From contig MAAI01000092.1 of the NCBI GenBank assembly GCA_002163115.1, positions 34,453 through 98,452 on the forward strand: 64,000 nt of DNA, written 5' to 3'. How positions within the stretch are numbered: the stretch's first letter is position 1; the number at the start of each line of letters is the position of its first letter. This document shows positions 15,607-25,254 of this stretch, piece after piece. The notes below the pieces were generated by a model. The model was not told the DNA's origin. It worked only from the letters and a program-made list of their open reading frames with translations, and did no database searches. Both the position numbers and the translations under genes were made by a program. The stretch is from Methylophaga sp. 41_12_T18 (GTDB lineage: Bacteria > Pseudomonadota > Gammaproteobacteria > Nitrosococcales > Methylophagaceae).

Positions 15607-15808
15607 TTTTGATGATTCAAGCTTTAGTTTGTTCAACAGCGTTAGCCCTTTTATTTTCCTTACTTCATGTTTAGAGGGGGCTATTCCTATAATAATGCTT
15701 GAGATAGTCGCTGTTTGGGTGCCCTGTGGAGTATCTTTAGGCTTTATAGAAAGCCTAAATGGAGGTATCCTGAATAGGTGATTAGCGAGCTAAGTGATTG
15801 TATAACTT

Positions 15809-17050
15809 ATGGATAGTAGTAAGAATATATTTATAATTATTGCAGCATTCATTCTAGGGATTGCTTCAATTGTTATTTATTCTGTTGGCGTAGTGAGCAA
15901 GCTCAACCTTGAGATTAATGACATGGTTCATCAAGCTCATCTGATGGAGTTAAAAGCAGATGAGTTGAGGCAAAGCTCTGATGACCTTACTCGCTTTGCT
16001 AGAGAGTATGTAGTCACTGGCAATGTTACATTTTTAGAAAATTATTACTCGGTACTGGCTATTCGCAAGGGCGAAAAGGCGCATCCCCATCGATACCAAC
16101 AAATCTATTGGGATCTATTAGAACCAACACGCTCTCTCCGTCACCCTGATACTGCGCTGACCATATCACTCCGAAATGAAATGAAGGTGCTGCCTTTTTC
16201 TGATTATGAGTTCTCCAAACTAAAAGAGTCGGAAGATAACTCCAATCAGCTTGTTAAAATTGAGGAGCAGGCATTCTTTAACATGCAAAATCAGCAGCAA
16301 GAGTTAGCCATATCCTTATTGTTTAATCAGCAATATAGCGAGGCTAAGCAGTCTATTATGTTACCGATTGATGAGTTTATGGTGTCTTTACATTCGAGAA
16401 GACAACAGGTTATCAATGATGGTCATAATGAAATGACGGCCAATTTCAAAGTGATTACTTTTTTATTGGTGGTTGGCATTCTTTTATTCATCGCTTTTTT
16501 GTATGTCTTGATCATCTCTATGCAGCGTAATTATCAAGCGATGAAAGCATTATCGAACATTGATCCGCTGACGAAAATAAGAAATAGACGTTCTTTATTC
16601 CTATTAGCTGAACAAGCGATGCAGGAGTCTAATAGGAATCAAGCACCGTTAAGCATGATGATGATCGACATTGATTTGTTTAAAGGCATTAATGATACCT
16701 ATGGCCATATTGTCGGTGATGAAATTTTGTTGGATTTGGTCGCGAGGCTAAAACAGAAAATACGAAAAAGTGATCTGTTATCTCGCTATGGCGGCGAAGA
16801 GTTTATTTTATTGTTACCGGAAACAGACTTAGCTGGGGCAACAAAATTAGCGGAGAATATTTGTTCAGCGATTGATGACCAGGTCTATCAGAACGAGACC
16901 TTATCGGTTGCTTACACAATAAGTATTGGTGTTTCACAATATCAACATGAAAAGCTTGTACGGGAGTTTATTCATAAAACCGATCAAGCACTGTATCAAG
17001 CAAAAGGCAGTGGCAGAAATCAGGTTAAGGTCTTTTCTCCTGCTAGTTAA
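15809..17050 (+). CDS. Membrane diguanylate cyclase (GGDEF)
   Basis: A 413-residue protein with an N-terminal transmembrane helix (FIIIAAFILGIASIVIYSVG), a sensor-like helical region of about 180 residues, a second transmembrane helix (VITFLLVVGILLFIAFLYVLI), and a C-terminal GGDEF domain. The active site is GGEEF (near residue 328) and a RKSD inhibitory I-site sits five residues before it, so c-di-GMP synthesis with product inhibition is likely. The periplasmic part looks like a helical-bundle sensor; its signal is unknown. It lies just outside the integron, 200 bases after intI. Confidence 0.88.
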   Translation: MDSSKNIFIIIAAFILGIASIVIYSVGVVSKLNLEINDMVHQAHLMELKADELRQSSDDLTRFAREYVVTGNVTFLENYYSVLAIRKGEKAHPHRYQQIYWDLLEPTRSLRHPDTALTISLRNEMKVLPFSDYEFSKLKESEDNSNQLVKIEEQAFFNMQNQQQELAISLLFNQQYSEAKQSIMLPIDEFMVSLHSRRQQVINDGHNEMTANFKVITFLLVVGILLFIAFLYVLIISMQRNYQAMKALSNIDPLTKIRNRRSLFLLAEQAMQESNRNQAPLSMMMIDIDLFKGINDTYGHIVGDEILLDLVARLKQKIRKSDLLSRYGGEEFILLLPETDLAGATKLAENICSAIDDQVYQNETLSVAYTISIGVSQYQHEKLVREFIHKTDQALYQAKGSGRNQVKVFSPAS

Positions 17051-17087
17051 ATAGCTATATTTATTGCCAGGTGAATAGACATGATCA

Positions 17088-17121
17088 AAAAAGCCAACCG
17101 CTGTGAGCTGGTTGGCTTTTT
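17088..17121. terminator. Bidirectional rho-independent terminator
   Basis: Perfect 12-base arms AAAAAGCCAACC and GGTTGGCTTTTT enclose a ten-base loop. Both strands end in a T-run, so it can stop the diguanylate cyclase transcript on the plus strand and the convergent htpX transcript on the minus strand. Confidence 0.9.
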
Positions 17122-17167
17122 GATTTAAGTCTCTGTAATGAGAAGCCTATAAGTTAAGGCTGACGGC

Positions 17168-18055
17168 TTATGAACGAGTCAGCGCGCGTTTTTCTAAGGC
17201 TTCGATTCTGTCTTCTATTGGTGGGTGTGATGAGAATAAGGCCATAATTCCACCTTTATCATTAATACCAAAAGCGGCCATTTGTTCAGGTAATGCTGCT
17301 GGCTCTACTTGGCCAAGGCGTTTAAGTGCATTGATCATGTTTTGATGGCCTGCCAAGTCTGCACCACCGGTGTCGGCAATAAATTCACGCTTTCTTGAGA
17401 AGTACATCACGATGGTTGAAGCAAGGATCGATAAGATAACTTGCGAGACCATGACGGTAATAAAATAACCGATGCCGTGGCCTTGGTTGTTTTTGAGAAT
17501 TACGCGGTCAACAATATGACCAACAACACGAGATAAAAAGACGACAAAGGTATTAACCACGCCTTGGATCAACGCTAAGGTCACCATGTCGCCATTGGCA
17601 ATATGACTCATTTCATGACCGACTACGGCTTCAACTTCACCTTGTGACATGTTGTCTAATAAACCTTGTGACACGGCCATTAGCGCATTGTTTTTAGTGG
17701 CACCCGTTGCAAAAGCATTCATTTCTGATGCAGGGAAAATAGCCACTTCTGGCATTTTTATGCCGACAATTTTTGCTTGTTTTTCAACGGTGCTTATTAA
17801 CCATTTCTCAATATTGCTTGTTGGATTGGTAATGACGACTGCACCTGTCATTTGTTTAGCCATCCATTTTGAAATCAGCAATGAAATGAATGAACCACCG
17901 AAACCAATGACACCAGACAGAATGACTAATGCTTGAATATTAAGGTCAGAGCCATTTTCAGCCAAGATGCTGTCAACGCCTAGCAATCTTAATGTGATAC
18001 TCAATACCACCATAATGGCGATATTGGTCAAAATAAATAACATTATTCGTTTCAT
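17168..18055 (-). CDS. htpX: Membrane zinc protease HtpX
   Basis: M48 metalloprotease for quality control of inner-membrane proteins. The 295-residue length is typical. Two N-terminal transmembrane helices are followed by the zinc motif VGHEMSHIANGD (HExxH), two further membrane segments and the third-ligand region EFIADTGGADLAG. The C-terminus SSHPPIEDRIEALEKR is conserved in HtpX. It is monocistronic, converging on the diguanylate cyclase gene across the shared terminator. No sigma-32 box was recognised upstream. Confidence 0.95.
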   Translation of the reverse strand: MKRIMLFILTNIAIMVVLSITLRLLGVDSILAENGSDLNIQALVILSGVIGFGGSFISLLISKWMAKQMTGAVVITNPTSNIEKWLISTVEKQAKIVGIKMPEVAIFPASEMNAFATGATKNNALMAVSQGLLDNMSQGEVEAVVGHEMSHIANGDMVTLALIQGVVNTFVVFLSRVVGHIVDRVILKNNQGHGIGYFITVMVSQVILSILASTIVMYFSRKREFIADTGGADLAGHQNMINALKRLGQVEPAALPEQMAAFGINDKGGIMALFSSHPPIEDRIEALEKRALTRS

Positions 18056-18229
18056 TGTCTTTCCTATTAAATGTTCAATAAATATATTGGGTAGACGTCA
18101 TGACCTCTGTAGTGAGTCCATCGTTTTATCATCGCTATGATACAGCACAGGCTGAAATCTCCACTACACCCTACGACACTATATGGGGTTAAAAAGTGTC
18201 AATTTCAACTGTTGGTAGCGTGGGTAGGT

Positions 18230-19045
18230 TTATCGGTATTTGTTCAGCGCTTTGACGGCTTTGTTCACATTGTCATTCAGGTGGGAAGGCGTAATGGTGC
18301 CGATGATGATGCTGGAGATGGCAGCTTGTTGATAAATAAAGTCAAAGTTAGCTTGCACGATGTCTTTGTTGGCAACATCACTGGTTAGATGACCGCTAGC
18401 GAGCGCCTTTTTGATGAAGATGCCTTTGTTGTCGGTTGCCGCTTGTTCGATGACTTTTTGTTCGTCTTGATAATCAAGATTATGCATCACCATCGCTAAG
18501 TCAGCTTGTTGTAGTGCTAATAGGCCGCCATCAACAGTTTTAGTCGACATGCCGGTGGCACGAATTAGGCCTTGTTGTTTTAAATCTGCAAGGACTTCTA
18601 ATGCACCTTGCTTGATGATTTGACTGTCATTGCCATCAGAGTGAATTAATACAATATCTAATACATCACGCTTTAACTTTTTTAAGCTTTGTTTGATGCT
18701 GGCAGTGATGAATTCTGGGGTGAAGTTGTAGTTGGATTCACCAGTTGAGTTATCAAAGGTTTCACCGACTTTGGTGGCGATCACCCAGTCGTTATTCAGT
18801 TTAGGCAGTAGTTCTCCTAAACGTTGTTCGCTGCTGCCATAAGCGGGTGCGGTATCAATGAGGTTAATACCGAGATCCCATGCTTGCGCTAATAAATCTA
18901 AAGCCTGTTTATCATTAGGTATTTTAAAGCTGCTTGGGTATTTAACGCCTTTGTTACGGCCAAGTTTGACTGTGCCTAAGCCTAACGGTGAAACGGCAAC
19001 AGCCGTATTGGCAATATGATTACGTTGTTCTAAATAGACTGTCAT
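18230..19045 (-). CDS. Aldo/keto reductase
   Basis: NAD(P)H-dependent TIM-barrel oxidoreductase of 271 residues. The catalytic Asp and Tyr lie in NLIDTAPAYGSSEQRLG, the Lys in WVIATKVGE and the His in DIVLIHSDG; the cofactor-binding C-terminal region is SIIIGTITPSHLNDNV. It overlaps the FAD oxidoreductase gene by four bases and is last in a three-gene unit with that gene and a GmhA-type isomerase. The substrate is not evident; a sugar or sugar-derived carbonyl is plausible from the neighbours. Confidence 0.85.
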   Translation of the reverse strand: MTVYLEQRNHIANTAVAVSPLGLGTVKLGRNKGVKYPSSFKIPNDKQALDLLAQAWDLGINLIDTAPAYGSSEQRLGELLPKLNNDWVIATKVGETFDNSTGESNYNFTPEFITASIKQSLKKLKRDVLDIVLIHSDGNDSQIIKQGALEVLADLKQQGLIRATGMSTKTVDGGLLALQQADLAMVMHNLDYQDEQKVIEQAATDNKGIFIKKALASGHLTSDVANKDIVQANFDFIYQQAAISSIIIGTITPSHLNDNVNKAVKALNKYR

Positions 19046-20238
19046 TTAAAAGCTCGATCCCACAGTGGTTCGCTGATGTTGATAGTTGGCAAGTCAGTTA
19101 TGGGTTCATGACTACCAGGTGTGATGTGAGTTTGCAGTTTTTCGATGACTTTATCAGCTAAGTCAGGTGCTAATGCCAGTTTGGTCGGCCACGCGATGTG
19201 CACATTATTTTTCGTTTCAACAAATGCGGTATCTGGACGAGTTAAGGCAGATTGTTTTGGTTCGGCACGGTTGATGGAGTGCGTAGCCCATGAAAGCTCA
19301 GGTAGCTCAAACCATGGCATGATGTCTTTTAATAAATTGGTTGCTTCGCTGGTGATTTTTTCAAAGTTTTTGCCAACACCTTGTTCGGCAATATTACCGC
19401 CGATATACCAAACCACATTACCGTCTTTATCAAAATGGCTAGTAATGGTGGCGATTGGTTTTGAGCCCGAACCGAGGCTGTGTGCATAAATTGCTGGCAG
19501 GGCTTGTGCTTTGTCTTTAGCTTTGCACATGACCATTTGCAAGGGCCGACGTTGCATAGCTGGTTTTTTGATATTTAAGCTTTTGAGTAAGGCTTCATTA
19601 CCTTCGCCAGCAGTTAACACAAATTGTTGGGCGTCGATTTGAATATCATCGCCAATTTGTAGCGATTGAACAGCGCCATTGTCTTGCTGCCATTGGATGT
19701 CGGTATCGCTAGCAAATTGAATAATACGATCTTGCCAAGGTTCAACCAAACATTGGATGACGCTGGCAATGTCTAACACCGGCTCATCGAGCTGATACAA
19801 AGCACCTTTAAAGCCGGCATGTTGAAATAAAGGTGGCCTAGCTGTGTTATCGACAGTTTGCATGCGGCTACTGAGTGCTTTGCTGGCAAAAAAAGACACT
19901 ATCTTGGAAGACAGTTGCTGTTTTGACCACATCAGTTGATGTTGAGCAAAGACTTTAGCTTGGCTGAGGTCGATATCGCCGTCACCTTTCAGGCACGCTT
20001 GCCAACGCGCTGGCATATCGCCAATGGCTTGGGTGGCTTTGGATAAAATACCGTTCAACGCATATTTAGCGCCACCATGAATGATGCCTTGCGAGCTTAA
20101 TGTTTGGGCATTACCGATGGCCTTGTTTTCTAATAATAAGGCGTGAATGCCCATCTTATTAAGTCGGTTATGTAACCAAAGTCCTGCTATGCCAGCACCA
20201 ATAATGACTACATCGGTGGTGTAACGTTTTGTAATCAT
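19042..20238 (-). CDS. FAD-dependent oxidoreductase (DAO/GlpA-like)
   Basis: 398 residues with the N-terminal FAD dinucleotide-binding motif VVIIGAGIAGLWLHNRL. The DAO-type family features are SSQGIIHGGAKYAL and the later FVLTAGEGNEALL. Related proteins oxidise glycerol-3-phosphate, 2-hydroxy acids or amino acids. It overlaps the isomerase gene upstream and the aldo/keto reductase gene downstream by four bases each, so all three are translated together. Substrate not assignable. Confidence 0.8.
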   Translation of the reverse strand: MITKRYTTDVVIIGAGIAGLWLHNRLNKMGIHALLLENKAIGNAQTLSSQGIIHGGAKYALNGILSKATQAIGDMPARWQACLKGDGDIDLSQAKVFAQHQLMWSKQQLSSKIVSFFASKALSSRMQTVDNTARPPLFQHAGFKGALYQLDEPVLDIASVIQCLVEPWQDRIIQFASDTDIQWQQDNGAVQSLQIGDDIQIDAQQFVLTAGEGNEALLKSLNIKKPAMQRRPLQMVMCKAKDKAQALPAIYAHSLGSGSKPIATITSHFDKDGNVVWYIGGNIAEQGVGKNFEKITSEATNLLKDIMPWFELPELSWATHSINRAEPKQSALTRPDTAFVETKNNVHIAWPTKLALAPDLADKVIEKLQTHITPGSHEPITDLPTINISEPLWDRAFK

Positions 20239-20801
20239 TCAGTTTCGGTAAGTTGTGCGTCTAGGGCTTCACATAACCAATGACCGACGATGATATGACC
20301 TTCTTGTACACGCGCCGTTTCTTCTGCAGGAATACGAACACAGTCATCAGCAATCTCAAGTAATTCGCCGCCAACAGCACCGGTGAAGGCACAAGTCCAA
20401 CAACCGACTTGCTTGGCAGTTTTAATGCCATTGATCACGTTGTCACTATTACCTGAGGTTGATAAGCCAATCGCAATATCACCGGGTTTAGCGAGGGCTT
20501 GAATTTGACGATCAAAGATGGTGGCAAAACTATAATCATTACCGTGAGCGGTGATAATGGAGGTATCGGTGGTCAGCGCGATGGCGGCTAATGGTGCGCG
20601 TTGTTTGTAATAGCGAACGACAAATTCAGCGGCAAGGTGTTGGGCATCTGAGGCGCTACCACCATTACCAAAAAACAAGACTTTGTTGCCTTGTTGTAAG
20701 CAGTCGGCAATGCGGGTGAGTAATGCATTCACTTGTGGTTCGAGCGCAAACAGGTGTTCGATCATTGCTTGGTGACGAGAAAGTGTTGAATTAAATGACA
20801 C
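20235..20801 (-). CDS. gmhA: SIS-domain phosphoheptose isomerase (GmhA type)
   Basis: Converts sedoheptulose 7-phosphate to D-glycero-D-manno-heptose 7-phosphate for the LPS core. The 188 residues match GmhA length. The SIS signature is FFGNGGSASDAQHLAAEFVVRY, with a likely catalytic Glu; the phosphate-binding loop is STSGNSDNV, and TARVQEGHII holds the likely catalytic His. DiaA-type proteins share the fold, so the enzyme call rests on the TARxQExH motif and the LPS genes that follow. It heads a minus-strand operon with two oxidoreductases. Confidence 0.8.
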   Translation of the reverse strand: MSFNSTLSRHQAMIEHLFALEPQVNALLTRIADCLQQGNKVLFFGNGGSASDAQHLAAEFVVRYYKQRAPLAAIALTTDTSIITAHGNDYSFATIFDRQIQALAKPGDIAIGLSTSGNSDNVINGIKTAKQVGCWTCAFTGAVGGELLEIADDCVRIPAEETARVQEGHIIVGHWLCEALDAQLTETE

Positions 20802-20953
20802 TGCTTACCTCTTCTGTATGGATAGGTGATAATATTTCGGCTTATTTGGTAATAGTGTATCAAACACCGAGTTCAATCTATGACAAAGATGATGACGGTT
20901 AGTTTTTTATTACAGATTACTATTTTTGACCATCGTTAAGACAAAGTAAATTA

Positions 20954-21754
20954 ATGGCATCGACGCAGATTTTTTTAAGGCAAGAGCTTGCGAATAGCTG
21001 GCAGGGACAAGATGTTTTTTCTAATGTTCGGCAGCTAGAAGGCGATGTTTATCGAGATAAAGAAGGCCGTAAGACATTACGCTTTGATCTGAATGATAAG
21101 CCTTATTTTGCCAAGGTACATCAAGGCGTCGGTTGGTCTGAAATTATCAAGAATATTGTCCAACTTCGCGCGCCAGTGATCAGTGCTAAAAACGAATGGA
21201 CTGCGATTAAGTTTTTAGAGCAACACGATATTGATACGATGACCATTGCTGCTTATGGTGAGCGTGGTCATAATCCTGCGAAGATTGAGTCTTTTATCAT
21301 CACTGATGAACTTACCAATACGATGAGTCTGGAACACTTGGGTCAACAATGGCAGCAAACCCCGCCCACGTTTAACACTAAAAACTGCTTAATCAATAAA
21401 TTAGCCAACATCAGCAAAACGATGCACGAACAAGGCATGAATCATCGCGATTATTACTTGTGTCACTTTTTGTTAGATGAAAACTTTGCAACTCATAATG
21501 TGATTGATGACTCCACTCAGTTATTTTTAATCGATCTTCATCGCGCCCAAATCCGTACTAAAACACCGCTGCGTTGGATAATTAAAGATATAGGTAGTTT
21601 GTATTATTCTGCTGCACAAGTAGCGTTGACCCAGCGTGATTTATTTCGCTTTATGAAAATCTATTCTGGAATGAGTTTGCGTGAAACCTTAGATAAACAG
21701 CATAAGTTTTGGTTGAATGTCGCCAAACGTGCTGATAAGTTGATTAATCAGTAG
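20954..21754 (+). CDS. waaP: Lipopolysaccharide core heptose(I) kinase WaaP/RfaP
   Basis: Phosphorylates the inner-core heptose of LPS, which stabilises the outer membrane. The 266-residue protein follows WaaP of Pseudomonas closely: QLEGDVYRDKEGRKTLRF, YFAKVHQGVGWSEIIKN, IAAYGERGHNPAK, the catalytic loop MNHRDYYLCHFLLD (HRD, Asp166) and FLIDLHRAQIR as metal-binding Asp. The next gene starts seven bases downstream and encodes another kinase. Upstream it is divergent from gmhA. Confidence 0.93.
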   Translation: MASTQIFLRQELANSWQGQDVFSNVRQLEGDVYRDKEGRKTLRFDLNDKPYFAKVHQGVGWSEIIKNIVQLRAPVISAKNEWTAIKFLEQHDIDTMTIAAYGERGHNPAKIESFIITDELTNTMSLEHLGQQWQQTPPTFNTKNCLINKLANISKTMHEQGMNHRDYYLCHFLLDENFATHNVIDDSTQLFLIDLHRAQIRTKTPLRWIIKDIGSLYYSAAQVALTQRDLFRFMKIYSGMSLRETLDKQHKFWLNVAKRADKLINQ

Positions 21755-21761
21755 TGTTCGA

Positions 21762-23174
21762 ATGAGTCAAAATTATTCATCATCTGTTGTTAATGATTTT
21801 CTACATGGTAGTAAATCGCTGAATTTGCCCTGTGAGTTAACCATAGAGCAAACGCACTTTTCTTGTACAAAAATACTCAGGTTATTACCTCGCAAGCGTT
21901 TGGTATTGCAGGCAGAAGCTGAGCAGCAACAAGCGGTGTTGAAGTTGTTTGCTAAAGCTAACAAAGGTGAGCGTGAGTACAACCGAGAGTTGCGTGGTCA
22001 TCAATTAGCATTAGCGAGTGGTGTTAATGTGCCACAGTTGCTGACCAGTGATGACAATGTTGATCATTGTTTTGCTATTGCCTATCAGCTTTTAGACGAT
22101 GCCGAATCATTTTCAGCCGAAGGTGTTAGAAATAAGCCAGAAAATATTAATAAACTACTGAAAATGATGGCTAAGATGCACGAATATGGCATTTTTCAAG
22201 ATGATATTCATTTAGATAATTTGATGCTACACCGCTCCGATGTTTATTTGATTGATCTGGGTTCAGTCAAATGTGAACATGAAAACAAGCCATTGAGTAA
22301 GCAGACTAGCCTGCATAACCTTGCTAGGTTAGTCGCCCAGTTCTTTCCTCTGGAACAAGCTGAAATACTCAAGTTATTGCCGACCTACTATCAACAACGT
22401 CAGTGGTCATGGAATGATGATGACCATTATCAATTTGTTAAGACGCTAAAATCAGTTTGGACTAAACGAAAACTTGATTACTTATCGAAGTGTTTTAGAA
22501 ACTGCACGATGACGACTTATAGTCATACTTTTTCACGAGAATATGCTTTTCGAGCAAACTTTTTGCCTGATAATCCAACTGAGTTGATTGAAAATATTGA
22601 GCAGTTGATGACCACTGGCAAGATGTTGAAAGCAGGTAATTCGGCAACGGTGGTATTGGTGGAAATGGCGGGTAAGCAAGTCGTTATTAAACGCTATAAC
22701 ATTAAAAGTATGTGGCATTTATTGCGTCGTACCTTGCGGATGAGTCGAGCGGCAATGTCATGGCGCAATGCAAACTTGCTAGAGTTTATTAACTTACCAA
22801 CGTTAAAACCATTAGGTTTTATCGAACAAAGAATGGGCTGGTTTCGTCATACCGCTTATTTTATTAGTGAATATCATGAATCGGTTGAGCTATTGGATGA
22901 ATATCAACGTCGTCAGCCAACGAATGATGAGTTAGAGCAGATCAATAATATCTTTATGTTGATGCAAAATAGTCAAATCAGTCATGGTGATTTGAAAGCA
23001 CAGAACTTACTAATTGATGACCAAGGTAAGGTTATTTTGATCGACCTTGATGCGATGCAAGAGCATCGATCTGAGCGCCAGTTTTATAAAGCGTTTAATA
23101 ATGATAAAAAACGCTTTCTTCGTAACTGGCAAGATTTGAAAGTAAAAGAAATATTTACCTCATTATTGTTTTAA
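21762..23174 (+). CDS. Two-domain LPS kinase-like protein (PA5006 type)
   Basis: 470 residues with two tandem kinase-like domains. The first (about 1-230) has ILRLLPRKRLVLQAEA, QQQAVLKLFAK, the atypical loop FQDDIHLDNLMLH and VYLIDLGS. The second (about 275-470) has KQVVIKRYNIKS, SHGDLKAQNLLIDD and VILIDLDAM. Both keep the Asp-x4-Asn and DxD-like residues needed for phosphotransfer. The layout resembles the hypothetical kinase between the carbamoyltransferase and wapQ in the Pseudomonas core locus. Likely role: phosphorylating core sugars; target unknown. Confidence 0.8.
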   Translation: MSQNYSSSVVNDFLHGSKSLNLPCELTIEQTHFSCTKILRLLPRKRLVLQAEAEQQQAVLKLFAKANKGEREYNRELRGHQLALASGVNVPQLLTSDDNVDHCFAIAYQLLDDAESFSAEGVRNKPENINKLLKMMAKMHEYGIFQDDIHLDNLMLHRSDVYLIDLGSVKCEHENKPLSKQTSLHNLARLVAQFFPLEQAEILKLLPTYYQQRQWSWNDDDHYQFVKTLKSVWTKRKLDYLSKCFRNCTMTTYSHTFSREYAFRANFLPDNPTELIENIEQLMTTGKMLKAGNSATVVLVEMAGKQVVIKRYNIKSMWHLLRRTLRMSRAAMSWRNANLLEFINLPTLKPLGFIEQRMGWFRHTAYFISEYHESVELLDEYQRRQPTNDELEQINNIFMLMQNSQISHGDLKAQNLLIDDQGKVILIDLDAMQEHRSERQFYKAFNNDKKRFLRNWQDLKVKEIFTSLLF

Positions 23175-23191
23175 AACAGTCGCGCTAGTCG

Positions 23192-23866
23192 TTAATACTC
23201 ATCAGGGTAAAAGTGTTTAAAGTCTGATTCATAACGTTGTTGGATGAGCTGTTTATTACGTTGACTGATTTCTATTGCTGTATTCGGCGTTGAGTTGCGA
23301 TGAGGCATCGCGGGTAGGTTGAAGCGTTGGCTGAGATAAGCCCAGTCCTCATTCATAGTTTCTAGTTTGCCTACATAATCAGTAAGTAATTCATTGTCAG
23401 ACATTAAGAACCAGCTTTGTGAACGAAAGTGGCGATCGGCTTCGTTATCTGGAATCTCGCAAATTTTTTCTATAAATGTATCAAAACTGTCATCAAGGTT
23501 AATACCGTGGCAAGCAAAGATGTTTTTATCACTGTCAGGCATGGCAACTTTGTTTTTATAACAGGATACGATTCGATCGTAAGGGTTGCGAACGAATGAA
23601 AAAATAAAGGCATCGGGGTGCTGCTGACGAATTAGACTTTGTTTGATGTGTTCAGAGTGAATTTCTGAATATTCTTTGAGCTTTTTTTTATCAAAACTAG
23701 CAGAGTCTAAGCCACTGAAGTGATCAATTAATGCTACTCGAAGCGAGCGTGAAGCCACTTTAGGGATTTGAATATAACCCAGGTTATCTTTCGGTAAAAA
23801 CCAAAACTCAGGTTTGCTACGACGAAGTTTTCTAAAGCGTTTAAAGTATTTAAGTTTATTAAGCAT
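23192..23866 (-). CDS. Sulfotransferase-family protein
   Basis: A 224-residue sulfotransferase-2-like protein. The 5'-phosphosulfate loop is recognisable in GYIQIPKVASRSLRVALI and the 3'-phosphate site in IFSFVRNPYDRIVSCYKNKV. Family members transfer sulfate from PAPS to carbohydrates. It is encoded opposite its kinase neighbours within the LPS core locus, so sulfation of core or O-chain sugars is a reasonable inference. No PAPS biosynthesis gene is in the window. Confidence 0.8.
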   Translation of the reverse strand: MLNKLKYFKRFRKLRRSKPEFWFLPKDNLGYIQIPKVASRSLRVALIDHFSGLDSASFDKKKLKEYSEIHSEHIKQSLIRQQHPDAFIFSFVRNPYDRIVSCYKNKVAMPDSDKNIFACHGINLDDSFDTFIEKICEIPDNEADRHFRSQSWFLMSDNELLTDYVGKLETMNEDWAYLSQRFNLPAMPHRNSTPNTAIEISQRNKQLIQQRYESDFKHFYPDEY

Positions 23867-24089
23867 TATTAATGGCTCGGTCTACAATTAAAAATCCATT
23901 AACTTAATTAGAATAAGATTAGTTCCATTAATCTATCTGTAATTATAATCATCATTTTACTTAACTTTTTTAACGCTAAGCTAGGTTTTAATACATTTTT
24001 ATAAAATTTAAAGTCAGGAGAGGTTGATAAATCAAAGAGTGTAAATAAGCTTGAGCAGGTACAATAGCTGTTCGATTTGAGAGATAACA

Positions 24090-25226
24090 ATGAAGCTTGC
24101 AGTTTGTTTATATAAATATTTTCCATTTGGTGGTTTAGCCAGAGACTTCTTAAACATTATGTCGATATGTCGTGACCGTGGCTATCAGATAGATGTTTAT
24201 GTGATGGAGTGGCAGGGTGATATTCCGGATGGTTTTAATGTTCATGTTATTCCTGTTAAAGCCTGGACAAACCACGGCAAAGTGAAGCGGTTCATCGATA
24301 CGATTAGTCCACAGCTGAAATCGGGTAACTATGATCTTATCGTTGGCTTTAATAAAATTCCCGGTTTAGATGTCTATTACGCAGCGGATCCGTGTTACTT
24401 AGACCGAGTGAAAAACCAGAAAAACTCATTTTTATATCGCTTAGGTGCTCGCTTTCGTTTTTATGCACATTGTGAGCAAGCCGTGTTTGGTGCTGACAGT
24501 AACACGGTTTCATTGATGATTTCTGATGTGCAACGAGGTTTATTTAAACTGAACTACGACACTGCTGATGAACGGCTGTTGATGTTGCCGCCGGGTATAT
24601 CTGTGGATAGAAAGCGTCCCCAAAACTGGCAGACGATAAGGGCGGATGTAAGAGCTAGCTTAGCGATTAATGATAATGAGTTTATCTTAATGATGGTCGG
24701 TACTGCTTTTAAAACAAAAGGTGTTGATCGTTCAATTGCTGCATTAGCATCATTGCCACCAACACTTAGAGACATCGCAAGACTAGTTATTGTCGGTGAT
24801 GGCGATTCAAAGTCTTACCTAGAGCAAGCAAATAAGTTGGATGTGAAAGACAAAGTTGAATTCTTAGGTGGTCGTAAAGATATCCCACAGCTACTATTGG
24901 CTGCAGATTTATTATTACATCCGGCTAGAAAAGAAAATACTGGTACTGTCATTTTAGAGGCGATGGTGGCCGGTTTGCCGATGATTGTCAGTCAAGCTTG
25001 TGGCTATGCCAAGCATGTTACAAAATCTAGTGCTGGAGCGGTGGTTGATGAGCCATTTAATCAATTAGACTTTAATCGAAAGTTGGTGGCAACAATGCAA
25101 GACGGTAGCTTACCAACATGGTCTGATAATGGACTGGCCTATGCCAAAACTGAAGACTTATATAGTATGCCTATTAAAGCGGCGGATATTATTGAGCAGC
25201 AACTGCAACAACGCAAAACAACGTGA
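24090..25226 (+). CDS. waaG: LPS core glycosyltransferase WaaG-like (GT4)
   Basis: Adds the first outer-core hexose to inner-core heptose. The 378 residues are close to E. coli WaaG (about 374). The N-terminus MKLAVCLYKYFPFGGLARDF is the WaaG acceptor-side signature. GT4 donor motifs follow: MMVGTAFKTKGVDRSIAAL, VEFLGGRKDIPQLL, HPARKENTGTVILEAMVAGLP (E-x7-E). The next gene, 28 bases downstream, is galE. The 220-base gap upstream, divergent from the sulfotransferase gene, shows no other gene. Confidence 0.9.
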   Translation: MKLAVCLYKYFPFGGLARDFLNIMSICRDRGYQIDVYVMEWQGDIPDGFNVHVIPVKAWTNHGKVKRFIDTISPQLKSGNYDLIVGFNKIPGLDVYYAADPCYLDRVKNQKNSFLYRLGARFRFYAHCEQAVFGADSNTVSLMISDVQRGLFKLNYDTADERLLMLPPGISVDRKRPQNWQTIRADVRASLAINDNEFILMMVGTAFKTKGVDRSIAALASLPPTLRDIARLVIVGDGDSKSYLEQANKLDVKDKVEFLGGRKDIPQLLLAADLLLHPARKENTGTVILEAMVAGLPMIVSQACGYAKHVTKSSAGAVVDEPFNQLDFNRKLVATMQDGSLPTWSDNGLAYAKTEDLYSMPIKAADIIEQQLQQRKTT

Positions 25227-25254
25227 TAATTGTGAAACCTAAATAGGGAATAGG

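Noticed and set aside
15578..15781. Plus-strand open frame after intI
   Set aside because: It overlaps the integrase end, lacks a ribosome site, and its composition looks non-coding.
23908..24126. Minus-strand open frame between the sulfotransferase and waaG genes
   Set aside because: It overlaps the waaG start and reads as Leu/Ser/Lys-rich shadow sequence without a family.
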